15,087 nt of DNA from G020353115 sp964389685 (GTDB taxonomy: Bacteria; Bacteroidota; Bacteroidia; Bacteroidales; VadinHA17), in NCBI GenBank assembly GCA_964389685.1, contig CAYMFM010000089.1, forward strand, positions 1 through 15,087, written 5' to 3'. The notes under the pieces were generated by a model. It did no database searches. It saw only the letters and a list, made by a program, of their open reading frames with translations, and was not told the DNA's origin. The translations under genes and the position numbers were made by a program. This document shows, piece after piece, positions 5,902 to 13,160 of the stretch (its first letter is position 1; each line of letters starts with the position of its first letter).

Positions 5902-8900
5902 GCCTGTCATCTGTAAGCATAAACCGTCCTGTTCTGGCCACCGTATTTTCGCTGGTAATTCTCCTGTTTGGGGCTATCGGACTGTTCTACCTGGGAGTAA
6001 GGGAGTTTCCCAGCGTCGACCCGCCCATTATATCGGTTAGCACATCGTATCCGGGTGCAAACTCCGATGTGATTGAAACACAAATTACGGAACCGCTGGA
6101 GCAATCGATCAATGGTATTCCGGGAATTCGCACGTTGACCAGCCGAAGTAGCCAGGGGCGCAGCAGCATTAGTGTTGAGTTTCAGTTGACAGTGGATATG
6201 GAGACTGCTGCCAACGATGTTCGCGACAAGGTATCTCAGGCTCAACGCCGTCTGCCTCGGGACTGTGATCCACCAACGGTTTCAAAAGCCGATGCAGACG
6301 CAAGCCCGATTATGATGGTAGCTGTCACAAGCCCTCAACGGTCACTCCTTGAACTTTCCGAAATTGCGGAGTTGACATTTAAGGAGCAGTTGCAAACCAT
6401 TTCAGGGGTTAGTGCTGTTATGATCTGGGGTGAAAAACGGTATGCCATGCGCATCTGGCTCGACCCGGCAAAACTGGCAGGCTACCAGATGACGCCTCTT
6501 GACGTAAGAAATGCCATCTTACGTGAAAACGTTGAACTTCCGGCAGGAAGTATCGAAGGTACTTCTACCGAACTCACCATTAGAGCCTTGGGGCTAATGA
6601 CTACTCCACAGGAATTCAACAGCCTGATTTTGCGCCAATCCGGTGACCAGATTGTACGGGTCAGTGATATTGGCCGTGCCGAACTGGGCCCTCAAGATTT
6701 GCGCGGAATTATGAAAGTAAATGGCATACCCATGGTTGCAGCGGTTATTGTTCCTCAACCAGGCGCTAACCATATTGAGATCGTGGATGAACTTTACAAC
6801 AGGCTCGAGTTCATTAAGAAAGATCTACCCGATGATGTGGAATATGATGTTGGTTTCGATAATACAAAATACATACGCTCCTCAATTAGTGAAGTTCAAC
6901 GCACCATATTCCTTGCCTTCTTTCTTGTAGTGGTTATCATTTTTGTCTTCCTTCGCGACTGGCGAACCACCATCATTCCAATACTTGTTATCCCTGTTTC
7001 TTTGATCGGTTCATTTTTCATCATGTACATTGCCGGTTTTACCATCAACGTACTCACATTGCTGGCCATCGTCCTTTCTATTGGTTTGGTGGTTGACGAT
7101 GCCATTGTTATGATGGAGAATATTTATGTGAAAATAGAGAAGGGTATGACACCTTTTGAAGCCGGGATTGCAGGATCGAACGAAATATTTTTTGCCATTA
7201 TTTCGACAACCATTACACTTGTTTCGGTATTTATTCCCATTGTATTTCTGGAAGGCATGACGGGAAGGCTTTTCAGGGAATTTAGCATTGTAATTGCCGG
7301 TGCTGTTGCTATATCCTCTTTTGTGGCACTTTCTCTAACCCCCATGCTTTCAACGAAATTACTGAAAACAAGACACAAGAGAAGCAAAGCTTATAATTAT
7401 ACGGAAAAATTTTTTGTGGCTTTGAACAGAGCCTATCAGAATTCACTCGATTCGTTCCTTCGTAAAAAATACATCTCATTGATCATTCTTGCATTGGCAG
7501 TTTTCCTGATTTTTATTTTATGGGAGAATATTCCGGCCGAAATGGCTCCCCTTGAAGACAGGTCGCAGATGAATGTGAGCATTACCTCGCAGGAAGGTGC
7601 CACGTACGAGTTCAATCTCAGTTATGTGGAAGAAGTCGGAGAACTGGCAGAACAGATTATTCCCGAGTATGATAAGATAACGATCATGGTCAGGGGAGGA
7701 GGTGGTTTTGTCCGTATCCTGCTTGTTGAGCCCTCTGAAAGGAAAAGATCTCAACAAGAAATAGCCAATCAGTTAACAGCAGAACTCCGGAAAAAAACCC
7801 GCGCCCGTGCCAACGTGATCCAGCAATCGACCTTTGGTGGCCGGCGTGCAGGACTACCCATCCAGTATGTGCTTCAGGCGCCTAACATCGAAAAACTTCG
7901 GGAAATAATACCAGCATTTATGGCCGAAGTAAACAACAATCCAACGTTCGTTATGGCCGATGTTAATCTGAAGTTTACCAAACCGGAACTACAGATTGTG
8001 ATAAACCGGGATAAAGCAAACCTCCTGGGGGTTTCAACCCAGAATATCGGGCAAACGTTACAGTTGGCGCTCAGTGGGCAGCGATTTGGTTATTTTATTA
8101 TGAACGGTAAGCAATACCAGATTTTGGGAGAATTGGCCAGGGAAGACCGGAATAAACCACTTGATCTCAAATCATTGTATGTGAGAAACAGTAGTGGCCA
8201 TATGGTTCAACTTGACAATTTTGTCACATTGGAGGAGTCCACAGCACCACCGCAGTTATACCGTTACAACCGTTTTGTGGCGGCCACTGTATATTCCGGG
8301 CTGGCAGAGGGAAAAACCATCAGCCAGGGCTTAGAAGAGATGGATAAAATCGCAGCCAGAGTGCTCGATGATACATTCAGGACCGCACTCGCAGGTGACT
8401 CCAAGGACTTCGTTGAAAGCTCCTCCAGCCTGATGTTCGCCTTTCTTTTGGCTCTCGTGCTGATTTTTCTTGTTCTATCGGCTCAATTCGAGAGTTTTAA
8501 AGACCCGATAATTGTAATGATGACTGTTCCGCTGGCTCTTACCGGAGCACTCCTGTTTATGTGGTATTTCGATATTACCATGAACATCTTCAGCCAGATT
8601 GGTATAATCATGTTATTAGGCCTCGTATCTAAAAACGGTATCCTTATTGTTGAGTTTGCCAATCAGCGTAAAGTGGCCGGAATGAGCAAATTTGATGCAA
8701 TCCGTTATTCAGCCGCTGCCAGGTTCAGACCTATTTTGATGACCAGCCTGTCAACCATACTCGGGGTAATGCCTCTTGCTCTGGGTTGGGGTGAAGGCGC
8801 TCAAAGCCGTGTGGCAATGGGGATTGCCGTTATTGGGGGGCTGTCTCTCGCTACATTCCTTTCGTTGTATGTAGTACCAGCTGTGTATCTCTTTATTTCA

Positions 8901-8969
8901 AGTGAATCGAAAAGCATGAACCATGAACCAAATAATCCTGCCAAAGTTGAAATCACCGAAAAAAATTAA
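5898..8969 (+). CDS. RND efflux transporter permease subunit (AcrB-like, HAE1 type)
   Basis: The 1023-residue length is typical for the hydrophobe/amphiphile efflux RND family. It shows the twofold layout: TM1 (about 13-33), a large periplasmic porter region, TM2-6 (about 335-490), TM7 (about 525-542), a second periplasmic region, and TM8-12 (about 843-1000). The proton-relay residues are present: the Asp pair in IGLVVDDAIVMMEN (D400, D401; AcrB D407/D408), Lys912 in GLVSKNGILIVEFAN (AcrB K940), and Arg944 in RFRPILMTS (probably AcrB R971). All expected catalytic positions are intact, so the pump should be active. It exports substrates from the inner membrane and periplasm through the adaptor to the channel, driven by proton influx. 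The start overlaps the adaptor stop by four bases, and the 3' end overlaps the channel gene by 47 bases. An HAE1 drug/amphiphile-type pump is favoured over a heavy-metal type by overall resemblance only. Confidence 0.96.
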   Translation: MSLSSVSINRPVLATVFSLVILLFGAIGLFYLGVREFPSVDPPIISVSTSYPGANSDVIETQITEPLEQSINGIPGIRTLTSRSSQGRSSISVEFQLTVDMETAANDVRDKVSQAQRRLPRDCDPPTVSKADADASPIMMVAVTSPQRSLLELSEIAELTFKEQLQTISGVSAVMIWGEKRYAMRIWLDPAKLAGYQMTPLDVRNAILRENVELPAGSIEGTSTELTIRALGLMTTPQEFNSLILRQSGDQIVRVSDIGRAELGPQDLRGIMKVNGIPMVAAVIVPQPGANHIEIVDELYNRLEFIKKDLPDDVEYDVGFDNTKYIRSSISEVQRTIFLAFFLVVVIIFVFLRDWRTTIIPILVIPVSLIGSFFIMYIAGFTINVLTLLAIVLSIGLVVDDAIVMMENIYVKIEKGMTPFEAGIAGSNEIFFAIISTTITLVSVFIPIVFLEGMTGRLFREFSIVIAGAVAISSFVALSLTPMLSTKLLKTRHKRSKAYNYTEKFFVALNRAYQNSLDSFLRKKYISLIILALAVFLIFILWENIPAEMAPLEDRSQMNVSITSQEGATYEFNLSYVEEVGELAEQIIPEYDKITIMVRGGGGFVRILLVEPSERKRSQQEIANQLTAELRKKTRARANVIQQSTFGGRRAGLPIQYVLQAPNIEKLREIIPAFMAEVNNNPTFVMADVNLKFTKPELQIVINRDKANLLGVSTQNIGQTLQLALSGQRFGYFIMNGKQYQILGELAREDRNKPLDLKSLYVRNSSGHMVQLDNFVTLEESTAPPQLYRYNRFVAATVYSGLAEGKTISQGLEEMDKIAARVLDDTFRTALAGDSKDFVESSSSLMFAFLLALVLIFLVLSAQFESFKDPIIVMMTVPLALTGALLFMWYFDITMNIFSQIGIIMLLGLVSKNGILIVEFANQRKVAGMSKFDAIRYSAAARFRPILMTSLSTILGVMPLALGWGEGAQSRVAMGIAVIGGLSLATFLSLYVVPAVYLFISSESKSMNHEPNNPAKVEITEKN

Positions 8970-10278
8970 CCATTTTGTTTTCCTGGTATTTTCTCTTTTT
9001 GTCCTGACTGATGTGGTTGCCCAGGATTCATATGGTCTTAGTCAATGCATCCAGAAAGGACTGGAACAAAATTTTGCGTTGCAGGTAATCCGTAACCGCG
9101 AGGAGATTGCGGAAAACAATTTCACGGTTGGAAATGCTGGTATGTTGCCAACCATTACTGCAACCAACCGCTTTGGAGGCACTGTAAATTCAACCACTCA
9201 GAATTTGCGTGATGGCGGTGAAAACAGGTCAAGCGGGATCCACAATACCTCAGGATCGGCAGCAGTTAACCTTGGAATGACTATTTTCAGAGGGTTTCAG
9301 GTGCAAAATACCTACAAGAAGTTAGGAAAACAGGCTGAACTGGAAGGACTCAATACGCAGATGTCGATCGAGAACCTGGTTGCCCAAATCGTGTCAGAGT
9401 ACTACTACTATTTAGAACAGCTAATACTATTTGATAACCTGGCTTATGCAGTTTCGCTGTCTCGTGAACGTGTCCGTATCGATGAAGAACGTTACCTGCT
9501 TGGGTCGGCTTCCAAAATGCAACTGTTGCAATCGATTGTATATCTCAATGCCGACAGTTCAAGGTATGCACGCCAGAATGAAGTTCTCCGATCTTCACAG
9601 ATCAGGCTGAACGAATTAATGGCTTCCGATAACCTGGGAGAAGATATTTGCCTGCAGGATACCCTGATCCAAATTAACGAAACCCTGTTGTATGAAGACC
9701 TTCTGAAACTTACCCTTCGCTACAATACCAGTTTGCAAATTGCATCAAAAAACCAGGTCATTTCAGAACTGGACTATAAAATTATTAAATCGCAATCCTA
9801 TCCCTATCTGAACCTGTCATCGGGTTATACCTATTCTTACTACGGCTACGAAACGGGAACTTTGCGCAATCAGCATGTCCGGGGTATGAACTATGGTCTT
9901 ACCCTTGGAATGGATCTTTTCGATGGCTTTAACCGGACACGTGAGAATAGTAATGCCCGCATTGCAATCGAGAACAGGAATATTCAGTTTAAGGAGGTGG
10001 AACAGGAGGTTATGGCTGACTTGCTGACCATTTATTATGCTTACGAGAACAACTTGCGCCTCCTCAGACTTGAAGAGCAAAACCTGGAAGTGGCTCGCGA
10101 AAATCTCGAAATAGCGCTCGAACAGTATAAACTGGGAAGTTTGGCGGGACTTGAGCTTCGCGAAGTTCAAAAGAGCCTCCTCGATGCTGAGGAACGACTT
10201 ATTTCAGTTAAATACCTGACAAAACTTGCCGAAATCTCATTGCTTCAGATTTCGGGCAGTATTATGGATTACATGTAA
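8923..10278 (+). CDS. TolC-family outer membrane efflux channel (OMF/OEP)
   Basis: The 451-residue protein has a signal peptide with a hydrophobic stretch at about residues 16-31 and likely cleavage after VVAQ (about residue 34). No lipobox is visible at the cleavage site. It shows the duplicated outer membrane efflux protein repeat (about 36-232 and 255-448). Each repeat has long amphipathic helices and a pair of beta-strands: around residues 84-125 (ending LGMTIFRGFQVQ) and 299-336 (ending LGMDLFDGFN), the usual equivalent positions. The final helices (ARENLEIALEQYKLGSLAGL) are characteristic of the family. Trimers form the outer-membrane exit duct for the pump encoded just upstream. The start lies 47 bases inside the pump gene; it is kept because it gives a complete signal peptide. 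As the last gene of the operon it is followed by a non-coding gap with a small hairpin at 10304-10320. Confidence 0.94.
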   Translation: MNQIILPKLKSPKKINHFVFLVFSLFVLTDVVAQDSYGLSQCIQKGLEQNFALQVIRNREEIAENNFTVGNAGMLPTITATNRFGGTVNSTTQNLRDGGENRSSGIHNTSGSAAVNLGMTIFRGFQVQNTYKKLGKQAELEGLNTQMSIENLVAQIVSEYYYYLEQLILFDNLAYAVSLSRERVRIDEERYLLGSASKMQLLQSIVYLNADSSRYARQNEVLRSSQIRLNELMASDNLGEDICLQDTLIQINETLLYEDLLKLTLRYNTSLQIASKNQVISELDYKIIKSQSYPYLNLSSGYTYSYYGYETGTLRNQHVRGMNYGLTLGMDLFDGFNRTRENSNARIAIENRNIQFKEVEQEVMADLLTIYYAYENNLRLLRLEEQNLEVARENLEIALEQYKLGSLAGLELREVQKSLLDAEERLISVKYLTKLAEISLLQISGSIMDYM

Positions 10279-10303
10279 CCTTCACCTGCGGGATATTCAC
10301 CCT

Positions 10304-10320
10304 TAACACACAAGGTGTTA
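10304..10320 (+). terminator. Weak hairpin after the efflux operon
   Basis: TAACAC (10304-10309) pairs with GTGTTA (10315-10320) around a 5-base loop, 25 bases past the channel stop codon. It is followed by TATTTC rather than a clean T-run, and the stem is only six pairs. Position favours a terminator; structure is marginal. The stronger hairpin at 10592-10610 is an alternative end for this transcript. Confidence 0.3.
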
Positions 10321-10410
10321 TATTTCAAGTTAAAAAACCCTCACAACACATACTGCACACCTTAAGCCGTAAAGCGTCTTACGTCAGTCGTATTTCGGTA
10401 ACGGCTATAA

Positions 10411-10478
10411 TAATAAAAACAGTGATACGATGACTAGCCGATCAAGGGATGGTCCATCGCGACAGTCATCGGATCACT
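10411..10478 (-). terminator. Long-stem hairpin with T-tract; probable terminator of the minus-strand permease operon
   Basis: The arms at 10421-10435 and 10464-10478 pair at 14 of 15 positions, enclosing 28 bases. On the minus strand the second arm is followed by a T-rich stretch (10411-10420, GTTTTTATTA), the usual form of an intrinsic terminator for the operon ending at 10708, though it lies 230 bases past the stop. The first arm is identical to the 15-base motif at 1042-1056, which also runs into T residues on the minus strand. The element is therefore both a repeat-family member and a candidate terminator. The long loop is unusual for a terminator. Confidence 0.5.
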
Positions 10479-10496
10479 ATATAAAAGGTCAACATT

Positions 10497-10568
10497 AACT
10501 CGTTGTACGACTAAAGTTCGCCTGTCTGACGCCTTGCCTGCCGGCAGGGCAATCAGGTGCTACGAGTT
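10497..10568. repeat. Hairpin repeat interrupted by a palindrome-bearing insert
   Basis: The outer arms AACTCGTTGTAC (10497-10508) and GTGCTACGAGTT (10557-10568) match the hairpin at 1383-1416. There GTAGTACGATTAGCATTCG is followed directly by TGCTACGAGT. Here the corresponding GTTGTACGACTAAAGTTCG is separated from TGCTACGAGT by 37 bases (10521-10557). That insert contains the perfect 12-base palindrome CCTGCCGGCAGG (10537-10548), also present inside the longer palindrome at 4375-4390. It looks like one short repeat carrying another inside it. Confidence 0.65.
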
Positions 10569-10591
10569 TAAAAATTTGCATTGTTTAGGTA

Positions 10592-10610
10592 GTCGACTCG
10601 GAGAGTCGAC
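10592..10610. terminator. Hairpin GTCGACTC-GGA-GAGTCGAC between convergent operons
   Basis: The 8-base perfect stem (10592-10599 with 10603-10610) has a 3-base loop. It lies between the plus-strand efflux operon and the minus-strand permease operon. On the plus strand it is followed, after a few bases, by the T-rich ATTATTTCTT. It could therefore terminate readthrough from the efflux operon. On the minus strand there is no immediate T-run. The rest of the 10279-10707 gap holds no plausible gene. Confidence 0.4.
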
Positions 10611-10707
10611 CTCCATTATTTCTTAGGTAATTGGAAATTTTCGATTCAATTTGAGCCAGATTAGATTGTCTTCACTTTTTACTTTAATCTTTTATTTTTA
10701 TCTTGTT

Positions 10708-13119
10708 TTACTCATACCTTAGGCACTCCACCGGGTTGATCCGTGCGGCTCTGAAGGATTGCCAGGTGATGGTTAGTAATGAAATAAAGACTGCTCCGAG
10801 TCCGGCAATAATAAAGATCCACCACGATATGGATGTGTGGTAAGCGAAATTTTGGAGCCATTTGTTCATGATGAACCACCCCAGGGGACAGGCAATGATA
10901 AACGCCAGTGCAACCCATTTCAGGATATCACGGTAGAGCAGGAGCAGGATATTCGACAGGACTGCTCCGTTTACTTTTCGGATACCCACCTCTTTCACCC
11001 TTCTTGAGACAAGGAGTGAGCTTATTCCCAGGAGCCCAAGGCAGGAGAGAAAGATAGCAACAAAAGATGCCCAGGTGGTAATTTTACTCCATCGCTCTTC
11101 CGTATTGTATTGCTCGTCGAGGATATCGCTAAGGAACTGGTAATCAAATGTGTATTCAGGAACGATCTCATTCCAGTTCTCCTTTAGTGAAGAAATTCTT
11201 TCCGGAATATTTTGCGGAGCAATTCTGACAAAAACATACCAGATGCTGTTATACGGAAAGAGATGTAGCATCACCGGCATGACATCACTTTTCATGGAAT
11301 CAAAATGAAAATCCTTAACCACGCCAACAATATTCACTGTATCCTGTTCATTGACTACAAAATCCCCCAGGGGTTCGCTCATATCAAATGCTTTGACAAA
11401 AGTTTCATTCACGATAACTCCGTTTTGCCAATCTGCCTGGTTATCCTCCCTGAAATTTCTGCCGTTTATGATCTCGAGTTCCAGGGTATTTATGTAGTTC
11501 TCATCAATCCTGAGAAAACGGGTATTGATCAGATCACCATTCCTGTTTCTGATTTGATTGGAACTGCTTCCACTGGTAAAGTTCCTGTCACTGGATGAAA
11601 CATTCAGTACATTCGGATTTTGCCTGAACTTATCTTTTACCAGTTGAACCTTACTGTATTCAAAATCAACCAGGATTGCAAGGACATTTTGATCATTAAA
11701 ACCGACCGGTTGATTTTTAAAGTAGTACAATTGCTTGATGATCATGATCCCGGAGATCATCAGAACAATGGTTATCAGGTATTGTGCTGTTACAAAGATC
11801 CTCGCAAAACGGTAGCGATTTACCAGCTTTTTTTCTCCCCGGACAAAGGATAAGGGATGATTAACACGGTATAGCGAAAGCATAACATACGTGCTGGTTA
11901 ACAGAACAATGAATAGTACAATTCCCGCCATATAAAAATAGTTCTGCCAGTGTTCATAAAGGGAGAAGGGGAGCTGACGTTCTGCAAACCGGTTGAAAAC
12001 GGGAAGAACCTGCTCGGCAAATACAATTCCCAGGAAAAGAGCAATGAGTGTAACGATGAAGGACTCAGTCACGAAATGCCGGGTGATCTGACCTTTATGA
12101 GCACCTACGATATTCATTAAACCAAGGCTTTTCATTCGGTTCATGGACTGGCCAATGGTAAGCATGATATAATTTATACAGGCAATGCATAAAATAAGTA
12201 TAGCAATGCTGGAAAGGATGTAGATGCTTTTCAGGTTCCCTTTCTTTTCATAACCACCAATGGATATTTCATCGGAATGGAAATAAACCTTTTCGTAGGG
12301 TTGGAGGAAGAAGAGAAAGTTATCTTCACTGTCCTGTAAAGACCCAAATTTCACTGCCTGCTCAATCCCTTCACCCCAATATTTGTCAAGGAGATCATTG
12401 GCAATATTCTCAACCTGCTCATACTGTTTCTCATCATCGAGCAGCATAAAAACAACGTTTGCGCCAAATGCATTGTTACTTCTGGGGTAAGTATGGCAAT
12501 TGATCCAGGGGACAAGTACCTCATAATCCATGGTCGAATTATTCGGCAGATCTTCCATGACACCTGTCACCACATAAAGATTTGGTACACGTTGAGGAAA
12601 TTCAAGGCTCTTTCCAATAACTTCATCGTATCCTTTCCCGTCAGTACCAAATATTTTATCTGCTGTGGACCGGCTAATTATGACACTCTGGGGTTTTTCC
12701 ATAGCTTCTTCCGGATGACCAGCTAAAAATGGGACTGTGAATATGTCAAGGAATTCAGGATTGGCAAAACCCAGCTTAAGCTGGTATTTCTGATTTTCAT
12801 AACCGATCATGGCACGTGTACGCCTCCATGGAGTGATAAATTTTATTTGAGGTATATCATTCCGGAAGTTTTCAACCAGCTCATCCGGGACAAAACCGGC
12901 ATATCGAATATCTCCTGTGCCTTCAATGTACCTGTAGGCAAGACGGAATATCTGGTCTGACTTTTCATGATAGGTATTGAATGATAATTCGTGCTGGATG
13001 AAGATAAAAATCAGGATGCAACAGGCAAGCCCAAATCCCAGTCCAATGATATTGGTAAGGGTATGGAACTTGTTTTTCCAGAGATTCCTGTATGCTTGTT
13101 TGAGATAATTGTAAAACAT
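10708..13119 (-). CDS. FtsX/MacB-like ABC transporter permease, complete
   Basis: At 803 residues this is the usual size of the two-module Bacteroidota permeases. Eight membrane helices can be placed at about 21-43, 298-322, 350-373, 394-417, 439-461, 680-703, 732-750 and 766-786. MacB_PCD-like extracytoplasmic domains fill about 45-295 and 465-675. The conserved cytoplasmic loop after helix 6 reads RRVKEVGIRKVNGA (706-719), a likely coupling region for an ATPase. The end, INPVECLRYE, is the family's normal C terminus. The start is the ATG at 13117-13119, with no Shine-Dalgarno sequence. It follows the hydrolase gene by 41 bases on the same strand, so the two are probably co-transcribed. No ATPase is adjacent; one encoded elsewhere must be used if the protein transports. 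Substrate unknown. The protein is a paralogue of the partial permease at 1-959 and of the relic at 4476-4529. Confidence 0.94.
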   Translation of the reverse strand: MFYNYLKQAYRNLWKNKFHTLTNIIGLGFGLACCILIFIFIQHELSFNTYHEKSDQIFRLAYRYIEGTGDIRYAGFVPDELVENFRNDIPQIKFITPWRRTRAMIGYENQKYQLKLGFANPEFLDIFTVPFLAGHPEEAMEKPQSVIISRSTADKIFGTDGKGYDEVIGKSLEFPQRVPNLYVVTGVMEDLPNNSTMDYEVLVPWINCHTYPRSNNAFGANVVFMLLDDEKQYEQVENIANDLLDKYWGEGIEQAVKFGSLQDSEDNFLFFLQPYEKVYFHSDEISIGGYEKKGNLKSIYILSSIAILILCIACINYIMLTIGQSMNRMKSLGLMNIVGAHKGQITRHFVTESFIVTLIALFLGIVFAEQVLPVFNRFAERQLPFSLYEHWQNYFYMAGIVLFIVLLTSTYVMLSLYRVNHPLSFVRGEKKLVNRYRFARIFVTAQYLITIVLMISGIMIIKQLYYFKNQPVGFNDQNVLAILVDFEYSKVQLVKDKFRQNPNVLNVSSSDRNFTSGSSSNQIRNRNGDLINTRFLRIDENYINTLELEIINGRNFREDNQADWQNGVIVNETFVKAFDMSEPLGDFVVNEQDTVNIVGVVKDFHFDSMKSDVMPVMLHLFPYNSIWYVFVRIAPQNIPERISSLKENWNEIVPEYTFDYQFLSDILDEQYNTEERWSKITTWASFVAIFLSCLGLLGISSLLVSRRVKEVGIRKVNGAVLSNILLLLYRDILKWVALAFIIACPLGWFIMNKWLQNFAYHTSISWWIFIIAGLGAVFISLLTITWQSFRAARINPVECLRYE

Positions 13120-13160
13120 GGGATGTCGATTTAGTATTACGTTAGTTTTTAACAGTTGGT

